Shown here one piece after another: positions 23,301 through 34,374 of a stretch of DNA of 64,000 nt. A model generated the notes under the pieces. The model was not told the origin of the DNA. It was given only the letters and a program-made list of their open reading frames with translations, and made no database searches. This DNA is from Lineus longissimus (lineage: Eukaryota > Nemertea > Pilidiophora > Heteronemertea > Lineidae): contig NC_088311.1 in NCBI RefSeq assembly GCF_910592395.1, positions 4,218,501-4,282,500 on the forward strand, read 5' to 3'. Position 1 is the first letter of the stretch; every line of letters begins with the position of its first letter. A program made the position numbers and the translations under genes.

Positions 23301-26300
23301 GGTTCATTCTAAGGGAAACGCATGGGAATTACGATGAAATTAATCAAATTGATGAGAACGGGATTGCGATAAAGGACTCCTTTACCAATCTCTCATTTAC
23401 TTACTTTATGTCAATAGACATTCTCTGTCAGTCATTTTCCATTCGCTACAAAGCGATACTGGAGGCAGGAGCAAGGTGAGTAGAATATAGCTTCGCGCTC
23501 TCGCCAAAAGGTTGTGCAATCTCAAAGAACTCTACTATCCACGCATGTACATTTCACATTTCCCTTTTTTTTAATAATGCGGTTTTCCGAGAATGAGCAT
23601 TGTTGTACTGCACCTAGCTTATGTTGAAGGTCACTAGATAGCGGCATCCAGGTATGCTTGAGATAGGGTCTTCCCCAGTGTAATCCTGATAACGACGTTG
23701 CGATCGTTCAAATTTTCAGAAACGTATTTCTCGCCTTGACTATCCGTATGGAGACTGTGAAAACGGCAGTGATATGTATGAAGTGTATGAAAAGATATAC
23801 ACACAGCAGGTAAGCAAGTTATTTGAGCTTAATTTCAAAATTCTGAAAAATTTTCAAAGCCAAAAAAGTTTTGGGACTGATGATGTTGCTTCATTATGAG
23901 CAGAAAAAAATATTTGTGCAGCCAAAAAGAGAGCCAAAGAGCCAAAAATGCAACAATTTTTGCATCGCTGAGTACGTCTCTAATTCTGCATGCACCAAGT
24001 TTCTTCCAGGCTTTGATGAAAACCAAGATGACGCCCAGCTTCAATAGTTTCGGTGAATATACCTGCATTAAGTGAATGATTCATTTTGTCCTATCAAGTT
24101 TCGTCTTTCTGAGATTTCTGGCTGGGAAAACTTGCACACACGGATTTTGATGCGCACTCATATTCTTATAGTGAGACGATGACATGTATATGTTCACGTA
24201 AAGTGAAAATCCTGAATCAAAATTTTGGCACCGAGAGGCGAAGTGACTGTTTACCCCCTGTTACAAAAAGGCTACATCCTGATTCGCATGCAGTTTTCAG
24301 CCCTTTCGGGTCATACTGGAGACTCATTCAGGCGAACAGCCATGATATTGATGTACTTGCCAGTAACTCCCCAAGAGATCAGCAGTCGTAATTCGGACAA
24401 GTGGGACCGTTGCGATGATACATGCTTTGGCTTACCACTTCGAGCGAGTGATGAAGTTTGACTTGCCCAAATCACATTAGTGTCCAGAGATTTCCTAAAT
24501 TGGTTGTGGTTTGGGATCTTCAGACAAAACATATCGTCTGGCAGTGCCAACAACACATAGAGATATCATCACCAGTGTTTGATTAATGTGGATATGACAC
24601 TAATAGCATTTGGAAAGTTGCCGACATGATAAAATGGTAGAATTAAACATCAATGAGGTTCGGATGGCGCATACTATAATCTACATGAATATACGGGATA
24701 ATCTGTACGAATGAATGTTGTATCGGTTGCGTTTGCTCGTTCGTATAGTTCTAAAGTTGAATACAATTTATTTTGATTTGTATTTAAATGGCTACTGGAT
24801 GCTGGCGTCATCCTTCCCTACCCATATTGGGATATCTACCGTCTAAACTTATGCTGTCCTATCTTGCAGGCATTTCTACACTAACATACTTACTCGCCTC
24901 GTTGCCATTTGAGATGGCCATTTTCGTGTGCTATGGTCAACAAAATAAATAAGTCGGAGAAATATTGCTTTGACCGTTAAACTGACAAAATACAAACTGT
25001 ACTTCTTCCTTTCGAAAAATCGCTACATGTACTTCGCAAAAATAATTGTTTTTGGAGAAAATGTGTGACGCGGATGTCGCCTCCGAAGGCATTCCACTGA
25101 ATGAATTGCTGACTTTCGTCTATTTAACAGGCATGTGAACGCTTTTGCCGTCATCGGCATATATTTCGGATCTGCAATTGTTATCAAGAAGGATACGTGG
25201 AATACTATCCGAGGAAAGCTCTCGATGCCGGTTTGGAATCATGTGCTCTGAAAGACGAAGGTAAGTATTCTCTCTGTTGAACACCTTAGGAGTAACCAGC
25301 CTGCTCTAAGATCTCACGGAAGTTCACCAGAGTAATCCAACATGTTCAATATGTCATTAAGATCTCACACGGAGACAACCAAAATACGACACATGTTTCA
25401 TAAATTCATGTACACATGTATATGCATACCTGTGAACTGTTGATTAATCCTTTAACATAAGGGTCTATACAATGAAGTGGATTAGACGCCGTCATAAGAA
25501 TGGATAATTTATCTCATGGTTCAGTCATGTGGTCAAATACTGGAATGTTGATTCTTGTTTAAAATCTTATTCATTCTCTTATTAACTGCTCACAGGATTC
25601 TTGAAAGATTGAAAGTTATACTAGAAAAGGAATGAGGATCTTACAAGAATCCCTGGTGCAGTTTAGTGGCCGGGTTGAGTCGGCAGATTAGTTAATAGAT
25701 TATAGTGCTACAAGAAGTGACAACGATCATTATTTTTCCAGTCTGTATCACAGTTTCAGGGCTTTATCGTTCAGTAATCGGTTTATTGTAACATATTGCA
25801 ACTGATATCCAAGTTTGATATGCAATGCGTCTGCTCCTGCCCCAGAATACCTACATAAGTCAGACATCAGCAATAGAAACAACTGGAAAATTATACTATA
25901 CATGCTATGTGTAGACGTAAAACATTTATAAACATTTCTGTCCATGTTTCAGGGGTCGACTGTTTGAAGTCTGTTGAGGAACAGTTTGTATCTGATGATA
26001 TTGAGTGCGAATGTCTCCACCCATGTCAGTAAGTTTCTCGCGAAAAACACAACTTGATTATGCAGAATAAGTTTGATAAACTACTAAGAACCAATAACCA
26101 CTTCATTAATTACAAAACTTGTTTATGCAGAATAAGTTTGATAAACTAGCTACGAACCAATAACCACTTCATTAATTACAACTCAGGGTTGATATCAGCA
26201 CCTTTGTATGTTTTCTTTCCTTTCTAGAGAAAGTCATTTCTTACAGACATTGTCAGTTCATCAGTGGCCTGAAAAGAATTACAGGGTGAGTGTTGTTTCT

Positions 26301-27611
26301 GGTGCTTTTGTGTTTACCACTCTGGTAGGCCACAAAGAACTGATTAAAAAATGTACATTTGTATGTTTTGTTTTTTTTTACTTTTCTACAACCATTTGTA
26401 TACAACTGCCCTTACATTTATTCCCCAGCCTTTTCCAGAGAACTTTCTGAAGAAAGCAAAGCTTGATTGATTGATTGATTGATTGATCATTTGTGTTTTC
26501 AGAAAGTTGTAGCGCTGCAGGCGTGTGAAAATGCGAAGAAGCATAATCGGACAGATATATGTGCAGCGTTGCAGGCGATGACCTTAAAAGACACTAGGTA
26601 CGTAGAGCAGCACTAGTTTAAGATTACAATAGAGCTGATCGAAAATTAACATCATTTATCCATGAACACAACAGCATGTCTACAATGTCGAGATCAATTT
26701 TTGATGCGTACATGTAGCCTATGTATTAACATGTACATGTAATTGAAAACCCCTGAACGTTTAAAGACCGTGGACAGGTACCTCTCAGGACTCGCTAAAT
26801 TGACTTTTAGATAACTTATCCGAGATGTTGGCTTCTTGAACTTGAACCCCGGCCTTTACTGAATTAATTCTTGATTGATTTGGAAAGAAAATGTCATCAC
26901 AAGTGGCTGATGTTACACCTGCAGACCATCCCAACAATCAGATTGTGACTACGAGCCATTATTGCGGCTTTTGATCTCTAATTTAACGCACATTGCCCAA
27001 ATATTTCTTTCAGGAATAATTTCGTCAAACTACGCGTCTACTACAAGGATCTGAATTTCGAGTCTATCACACAGAAACCTTCATATCTGGTTAGTAAACG
27101 GCTGCATTTTATACATCATGGTCGTAATTGAAGAGGGGTGCTTTTGGAGCTTGGATGAACTAAACAGGGTCGGGATATATGGGTGGACAGCCTTATTTTA
27201 GCGGCATTCGATCGGAAAAAAAATCTCCGATGCTGAAAACTGCATGCGAATCAGGATGTAGCCTTTTTGTAACAGGGTGTAAACAGTCACTTCGTCTCTC
27301 GGTGTCAGTGAACCCAAGTGGTGAAGACACTTCCTTGTGACCCACGTGATTGACTCTACTCATTCGTTTTTCAGATTCCTGATTTCCTTGCTGATGTTGG
27401 TGGGACACTAGGACTGTGGGCAGGGATATCAGTGCTCACCGGGGCTGAGCTTATCATGCTTATCATATCTATTGCGAGGTTTTTGGCCCAGACATTTACA
27501 GGAAGAACTGACTCAAACGAAAAGTGCAAGACAGGCAAAGATGGCGAAAGCAAAGGTTCTAATATCAGTGTAGAAATGGATCAAGAAAAGGAAGCCAAGG
27601 CTGACGTTTAA
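20320..27611 (+). CDS. DEG/ENaC-family amiloride-sensitive-type sodium channel subunit (561 aa)
   Basis: Twelve exons with consistent phases: 20320-20706, 20890-21059, 21433-21513, 21849-21970, 22228-22391, 23720-23809, 25131-25260, 25953-26028, 26228-26285, 26503-26597, 27014-27089, 27375-27611. Family hallmarks in order are: the HG gating motif (CHGIGSIG, residues 27-34); helix M1; FPSVTVCN just after it; YGLCHTFN; GLNLILNIE...ARLVIHQFG; the PYGDC segment; a Cys-rich block ending in CECLHPC; HQWP; and helix M2 with GLWAGISVLTGAE, in which GIS (about 500-502) is the G-x-S selectivity filter. Both termini are cytosolic by family topology, with a large extracellular loop, and family members assemble as trimers. 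Gating stimulus (acid, peptide, mechanical or constitutive) cannot be assigned. The start is the first ATG in the open frame; a TTG lies upstream at 20299. Confidence 0.92.
24230..24302 (+). repeat. Dispersed ~73-bp repeat, forward copy
   Basis: An intronic segment with the core ctgttacaaaaaggctacat and gattcgcatgcagttttcag. It recurs in inverted orientation at 27233-27305, in another intron of the same channel gene. No coding frame is shared with the channel. Confidence 0.85.
26050..26185. repeat. Tandem duplication of ~68 bp
   Basis: Two near-identical direct copies of a segment containing tatgcagaataagtttgata and accaataaccacttcattaa. They lie back to back in an intron of the DEG/ENaC gene. 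Confidence 0.88.
26463..26487. repeat. (GATT)n microsatellite
   Basis: Run of gattgattgattgattgat immediately upstream of the acceptor of the 26503 exon of the channel gene. Confidence 0.85.
27233..27305 (-). repeat. Dispersed ~73-bp repeat, inverted copy
   Basis: Reverse complement of the segment at 24230-24302, in the last intron of the channel gene, about 70 bp before the final acceptor. Confidence 0.85.
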
Positions 27612-27976
27612 GCTGCTTAACTATCTGTGTCTACTGGTAACACCTGAACAGTTTTTGCAAAGTCAGTTTTGCTACCTCTGTTGACATATAGGGGAGTGGT
27701 GTCAAAGTCGGTACAATACATGCATATAACATGACGTTAAAAGAGGCTCTATACGTCTATGGACATTTTCAAATTGCAATGATATTCACTTTAGTCAGAA
27801 ATCAATCAGTAGATAAAATGTCATTTCGCATCGAACATTACTTTGATGGCTAAAACATATAGTTGACACCTTGCATAATCTTGATGGCTGGTCATTCACA
27901 CTGTTTATAGCCTTTTTCTATAATTATTCTGTCGAAATTGGAATTTTAAAACTCTAGATATTAAGAGGGACAAGTA

Positions 27977-27982
27977 AATAAA
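27977..27982 (+). terminator. Poly(A) signal AATAAA
   Basis: AATAAA 366 bp after the channel's TAA, within an AT-rich 3' region. It is the most likely cleavage signal for this transcript. Confidence 0.5.
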
Positions 27983-28964
27983 ATACGTACTCCTGTGCTC
28001 AGTGCGTGTTGTTGTTCATGGTTTTTCTGTTACAAATGGCACGAATTCTGAACTAGCCCTGCAGATATGCCCGAAATAGGCGAGTTGGCCTGGCAGGCTA
28101 ACTGATCACCACCTTCGGGCATTTGTAAACGAGTGCATCTCGACTGAGTCACGTCAACAAATTCAATCAATTTAATATCCTTGTACATTTAATAATTACA
28201 TATATTTAGTCATTCCCGGTGCCATAGAAAATGATATCGCTTAGGCACGGGTCGAACTCTGGATCCGGGTGAACATGTTTAATTAGATAATTCAATACAT
28301 TCCTAAATACATGTACAAAGCAACAAATAAAACAGAATACAATCAGATGTGATGATATGCCATCTAAAGGAAATCAACTGTTTATGTTGTAAATCTCATT
28401 CCTAGGTCCGTGACAAAGGCAATGGCCGGGATGTCCATGATAGAATGCTAAGTACTATTGCTACGATACAAATGTAAACAGATTTTTAATTTTCTGTCTG
28501 GGTTAAAAAATTGTTGATTGGATATCAAGGCGTTTTAATGAGTCCGAGTAATCATCATGCGTCCCGCAAGCACTTCGAAGCGAATGGGATTCACAAATAG
28601 CTACCCCCCCCCCCCCCCCAGAATAAGAATCTAGCGGCAGCCCAAGGATAGGCTACTGCTTCTTGCCGCCCTCCGGTTTGATCGAGCTCTCGCACAGTGA
28701 TAACATTTTATTTGCACCATGAACAGGTGTACCTGACTTAAAGCAATATTTATCACCTGAAATTCTATCTGTGACAATAAAAACACTTGTAAGATTCCCA
28801 TGAAATCTGTCAGAGTATGTTGAAACTGTCAGGAGGCAAACTGCGACGCGGACGCCCCGTGAAAAATACTGGTACTGCTCAATTCATAGATAAAATCGAC
28901 TGATGACTAAGGGCCAAAGTACACAGCTTTATGTAAATGTATAGAAACAAATGGCCTTAGAATA
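27983..28964. other. Intergenic, with a poly-C run
   Basis: No coding exon recognised. It holds a 16-base C run at 28604-28619 and otherwise AT-rich sequence. Confidence 0.5.
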
Positions 28965-29153
28965 CCGGTGTAGAATTTTAAATTGCCCCAGGATATAATA
29001 TCCGGGGAACAAAGCATTCTATTTTGCGCTTTTGATCTATAAGCTAAAAATGTGCATGTACATTGACGGTCATGGCCTCAACAAACCATATACCGTCGGA
29101 ATACAAGAAGGTTAGACACTTTTTCCAGGGGGACATTTTTACCTCTACACCGG
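28965..29153. mobile_element. MITE-like foldback element, family 1 copy A
   Basis: About 190 bp bounded by inverted repeats. The left end is ccggtgtagaattttaaatt and the reverse complement of the right end is ccggtgtagaggtaaaaatg, with homology continuing inward to a ccctggaaaaagtgtc-like block. A second member with the same termini is at 43156-43357, so this is a mobile family and not a chance hairpin. No coding capacity. Confidence 0.75.
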
Positions 29154-29337
29154 GACAGTATTTCAATTAACGCTCAATGATTACACCTGTAACAGTACAA
29201 ATCATGCCATTTTCTGGCTTTATCTCCAGAATGAGTGATGACATGCCAACATGGTCACGACATGCCGACGTGATCACGTTCGATCACCTTGTTATTAGTT
29301 TGGTACACATTAACAAATAAAAATTGACAAGTGTCGG

Positions 29338-29418
29338 TCTATTTAAACTTCAAGAAGATAACCGTTGTTCTAACTTTACGTGGCGCTACAAACCAAGACT
29401 ATCGCTTGAGCAGACAAG
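29338..29418 (+). promoter_or_regulatory. Putative TATA box and 5' UTR exon of the secreted 8-Cys gene
   Basis: A TATTTAAA box near 29340 is followed by a possible untranslated exon ending at a donor (agacaag|gtgagtctg, 29418). The coding exon begins exactly after an acceptor (ttacattttcag|ATG), so an upstream noncoding exon is required. This is the nearest good candidate. Confidence 0.45.
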
Positions 29419-29981
29419 GTGAGTCTGATTATTTCGATTGAAGAGATAAACCTACTCTCGTTTCTCCTCAACATAATCATTTGAGATTCAGGGATCTCTT
29501 AAAGAGTAAGTAGAAAGCCTTTAAAATCGTTCGAAATATAGTTTATCATACTTTACAAGTGAGTATTTCATTGGCTGCTGAAATTTGTTCTTTAAATAGC
29601 ATAAACCAGTTTGGTTTACCTCGATTTGTGTTCAAGGTGAAGAAAACGTATTTATAATTCTGTAAAATTATGTTGACGATCCACCGCCGTTAATTTTGGC
29701 TCTACCAATTGATCAAGTGCATTGTCGTAGAGAAATTAGATTTCGCTTAAAAACCTTCAAGAGGTGAATATTTGTCTTGGCTGAAAAACATATACGTATG
29801 CACCCTGTTGAGTTGTTTTTTTTCGTATAAATGCAAAAACCTGAACGTTTTTAAGTTTGTGAAAAACCTCAAAGAGTTTTTAATTTCCGTGAAGAAACCT
29901 CTACGCTGTGCATATTTGAGTTGGCTGAAAAACTGTTTTTCAAAACATTTTTCCAAGAGTGTACGCCCGTTACATTTTCAG

Positions 29982-32900
29982 ATGAAGTGTTTGTACGGGT
30001 TAGTGTTCGTTATTGGTGTTGCTCTAGCCTTCGATAAACAGGGGTGGATAGCACCACTGGAGAAATATGCTCATGTAAGTATGAGAAAGAAGGAAGGAAA
30101 GAATCACTTGAATTATGGTATAGGAAAGAAGAACCTGTTCGAAATCATGAAATATATTTTTATTAGCTTCATCTCCAGACAAACTACTATGCCGGATACA
30201 GGGGTAAAGGACATCACATAATTTTTTTCAACACAAAAAATCTGTTTTCACGAAATATCTCGATCGATGGACTTAAATAACTCGATCACCCGAGATAATA
30301 AGTCCAGCGATCGATATATTTTCTGAAAAAAAAATTTCATGTTGAAAAAAAGATCATGTGATGTCCTTTCCCAGCCACCGTAAATTAGAGAGTAACGTTA
30401 AGCCGACTCGAGCGATCGAGATAATATTTCCGGCGATCGAGATATTTCCTGAAAAACAATTTTCATGTCGTAAAAGAAATCATGCGATGCCCTTTCCCAG
30501 CCACCGTAGGTATGATATTTGCATTGTATTCAAAGGAAAGAATAGTAACTTAGTCGTTCCAAATTTGCAGTGAACAAACACTTCGGCCACGATTCATATC
30601 CATTAAGCTATGAATTGGGTTATTAGCAGATTAGAGCTGGGGACACTAGATGTAGAACGACAGAGGGTCTTTTCATCAAAAATGATAATATCTTCTGATT
30701 TTTAGTTCAATGAAAAGAATGAGGTTATGATTGAGTCAGAATGCGACGAGACGCCCGACGTCAAGTTGGTGTCCAAACTCTTCCCGGAGCCCACGAACAC
30801 CAAGGTTGCCCAAGCTATCTCCAACGGACAGGATCCAACTCAATTTCTCGACCCGCTCTGTTATGAAAGAGAAGGTAATCTCCTCGACAATTTAGCGGTT
30901 AAACGTCAGGAAATGCACAGCCTGAGATTAAACCATTAGGAAAAAAGGCAATAATCAATCATTAGTAAAACGCATAGCCAGATACTCAATAATTAGGACT
31001 GCCTGAGACGTACAACCTAAAATAAAATTGTTCTATCGGTAATTGGACAAGTAAGATAGATTTTTCTTAGATGTGAAAGGCGAATTTTCTCGAATTAGAA
31101 GGGCCGAATCAGTAGTTATGCTCATTCTCTCTTTTTAAATTTAGATCCTGAAGTTTGGAAGACCCTGGATAATATGGTCTTTGGTGGTGAGGCATGCGGT
31201 GTAGAAGTACGCATGGACGTTTTCGAGAAGATCGGTGCATTCGGAAACCAGAAATGCGACCGTGAGTAGGCTTATGGTATAAGTTACCCAGACCCCGCAT
31301 GACCGCGTTGATAAAGGGAGACAATGCGCATGGGTTGGTCGGGGCAGAGATTAGGCGCTCGCTTTGTTTGACTTAAGTAATAGCAAATATTCGTTGTAAC
31401 ATTTTGAAAAGACTTCGATTCACCACGCACGAGATAGAATAGCCACTTTGCTCCTGCATATAACTTGTGACTCTTCAACAAACACTAAAGCCGTCCAAGC
31501 TTGACTTGTGTTCAATGATGGAGGGTGGGGGGGTGATGGTAGGAAACATGTCACTCTGATTTAGCGTTCCAATAGAGGGAACAGTCAGAAACGGAGAGCT
31601 CAAATTATTATCTAAATATGCATAACGTTGTTTCCCGTGCGCAGATGGATGCAACCTGGGTGCCATCGAAGCCAGCCTTCAAGCAAGCTGGGACAAGATT
31701 CAGCCCTTCTTTGATTTCCTCAACGACTGGCTCGAGAACTCGATCAGCCCATGGAGCCTCAAGAACCCAAGTTGCACGTAAGAGATCATCTCAAAATTGA
31801 TTGATGTTAAGAGAGATGAATATTTTCATCTGAGGAAAAGGGTCAGCAATTTCCATGCCAAACTTTGATGTTGTTTTTCACTCTTCTCGCATCATAAATG
31901 ACATGAAAAGTTTAACCAAAGAAGGTATTCTTTTAAATTTCAAAGGATACGTTGATCAAAGTTACCTTCAAGTAAAGCCCTGAATGATCTTCCTACTAGT
32001 TATCATGAAGACTAAGTATCTCCTAATTTCCTCCCCAATTGTTTTTTATCTTGCTTTAGTTAGATATATACATGACTGTATGTGTACCACAAGCTTGTAT
32101 TTTTTTAAGAAATGGAAACAACCGGCAATACTTTGAGCGTGCGTCTTAATCACCCGGAAGTTTATTGACCATAAGGTCTTTTTAAATCGAATTTTCAGCG
32201 AGATTGTTGAGCCCGCCATCATTGCCGTTAGAGACGCCGTTGTAAACTCTGGTAACTGCAAACCAAAAGCACTCGCCGTTTTCCTCGACGGCGGCTATGG
32301 CCTCTTCGAAAAGGACGATCTGGGTATTGAAAGTAGTGCTTACAGTCGCTGCAATAGTTTCAGGCATCACAGTGAATGTACGTAAAATCATTTTCCTGTA
32401 CCACATCATCGGTTTTGGGGCAGGGTAGCCATAAGATAACAAATCTGTAACGCGTGTGTCCTAGCAATCGCACTAAATGGAAACCTACGCCGAATTCATT
32501 ACCCGACACTCGACTATCGGCGTCCGCGCCGTCGCGTTTTGCATCTATAATACAACAGTGGTGCGTCCGAATTAACAATACAAAACTCGAAAGCATGTCA
32601 TGCCGGAGGTCGTTGGATGTTAGTCGCTACATTCTCTATTTTTCAACCAATTTCGAAAATAAAGTACATGCTCGCCATAACAAAGACTCTACAGGCGTTA
32701 TGAAGTTGCAATTTTGCGTCAAATCGTGTGCAGTGTGTAAACCTACCCGTACTCAGCCAGGGAACAATTACGGAGTCATTAAAACATTCCATGAGAGAAA
32801 GAATCAGAAGAACTGGGTACTTTTTATGCAATACTTGTTTAAATTCGTTCCTTCTTTGCTACTGATGGTGATGTATTGCTCCCCATATAGCACCCCTATT

Positions 32901-33527
32901 TAAGGAAGCGATTCAAAGCAATGTCATACTAACCTTGTACCTTTTTAATTCTTTCTTCAGTTTTTAAGAACCACTACAGACAGTGGCCAACAGGTAAGTA
33001 TTGTTTCGACAAGTTAGATGTTCCCGGTCTTAGATTTATCCAGGTCTTTCGCTCTCAGAAATAAAGGCTTTTGAGCTTTTGAAAAACCTTTATAGGATTA
33101 ACAGCCAACACAAATCTTTGCGGGTGCGCATTTTTCTTGGCTGAAACCCCAGGTCAAAAGCCTTTTTTCTGTGATTGTTGACCTTCGGCCAGTTTGATAC
33201 AGACACTCCAGCTAGGTAGACAGACCGTATAGGTCTGATGTCTTATCCAGCCTAGCCGAAGGTTCTCCTCATCTAGAGTCGCAAATGACTTTGATGTCCA
33301 GGTTTCTAAACTTGGTTGTACTTTCAAAAAATGATGAACGGGAGTATTATAGTATACAAGTTGCATCGTAGCAGTTACGGGTGCTTATTTGGCGAGAGGT
33401 GAATCGTTATACGCATTCACTTAATATTACAACTGGCAATTTCCCCGTCTTTTTTTCAGACGCCCATGGCATTGCTCAGGTTATCATGAGCAACATGCTA
33501 GTAGTAGGAATAGAGAGAACATCGTAA
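29982..33527 (+). CDS. Secreted 263-aa protein with eight cysteines, family not recognised
   Basis: Seven exons with matching phases: 29982-30074, 30706-30874, 31145-31261, 31645-31777, 32199-32377, 32961-32993, 33460-33527. Exon 1 encodes a signal peptide (MKCLYGLVFVIGVALAF). The mature part has eight cysteines (SEC, PLCYE, EACG, QKCD, HGCN, PSCT, SGNCK, SRCN), so four disulfides are possible, and it appears mostly helical with conserved-looking blocks such as FFDFLNDWLENSISPW. There is no membrane segment. The gene converges with the CUB/CCP receptor gene 0.85 kb away, and exons 3-7 are duplicated together with the 3' half of that receptor at 58-64 kb. A ligand or effector for the neighbouring receptor is a speculation from position only. 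Confidence 0.82.
30206..30369. mobile_element. Foldback element with ~60-bp arms
   Basis: The left arm starts aaaggacatcacataatttt. The right arm, reverse complemented, starts aaaggacatcacatgatctt. Both arms run inward to a cgatcg core around a loop containing acccgag-like sequence. A partial extra right arm follows at about 30420-30510. It lies in intron 1 of the secreted 8-Cys gene. Confidence 0.8.
33060..33172. mobile_element. Short foldback element
   Basis: An intronic ~110-bp segment bounded by inverted aaaggcttttgag / ctcaaaagcctt-like ends (right end gtcaaaagccttttttct). It is also present in the second segmental copy at about 59938-60052. Confidence 0.5.
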
Positions 33528-33589
33528 CAGATCTCGATTTCCGACCTTGATGTGAATCACTAATCAACTGAATAACATTCGTTCGGCTT

Positions 33590-33595
33590 AATAAA
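33590..33595 (+). terminator. Poly(A) signal AATAAA
   Basis: AATAAA 63 bp after the stop of the secreted 8-Cys gene. It is conserved in the second segmental copy at 60498-60503. Confidence 0.65.
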
Positions 33596-34374
33596 ACGTG
33601 TCAGTCTTACTTTCTTTGTGCAAAAGACGTGGCAGTTTTAACAGCCATGAATGGAATCCGGCCTTTGGAATCAAAATAAAGCCTATATCGGGAGATCTGC
33701 CTCTCGAATAATGGCACCCAATGCGTATATAGGCGATTACCGGGGTATGCGAATGAACGGAGAGGAGGATGAGAGAGTGATTTCCAAGAAACTGATCTGT
33801 GCAGTAAGGAGACTGGGTACACGTGTCAATGCATGTATGTTCTGTAAGACCTGTAGAACTCGGTATCCTTTCAGTCACTTTGTGAACAACAACCCGGTCC
33901 ACCTGGCTCTAGCCTATTCTAGTAGGCTTTTCAACACAGTTGATTAAGTTCCAATTGATTTTATGCAAATTGTATTGTTTTTCGTTCTTTCTGTATCTAT
34001 ATGGAATACACTTGACCTACTGGTATGATTGGTACATCAACGTATTTTCTTCACCTCCACTGATTTACTTTTGAAAGGTAGTTGGAAATATTGTACAATA
34101 TAAATAAAATGAGCAGCAACATGTTTTGGTAATGAAATGTTTTATTAAATGATTGTAACATTATATAGCTAACAAAGATACCAATCTTAACTCACCCGGC
34201 CCCATCAATTTCTGATGATATTTTTCAAGGCGAAATATGAAGAATGAATGAAATACTAATTTTCAAAATCTATACCTTTTGTTAAGTTGTATAGATAATC
34301 CTTCGATCTGCTTGGATATTATCACCGCAATCTTACTTCCTCTGTATTTTTTTCACTGGCGAATTAGTTTTTCT

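Noticed and set aside
23419-23476. An open, AG/GT-bounded segment between channel exons 5 and 6
   Set aside because: Joining it leaves phase 1 and puts a stop in the next exon. Direct joining of exons 5 and 6 (...TSLAVTQ to KRISRLDYPYGDC) fits the DEG/ENaC family pattern.
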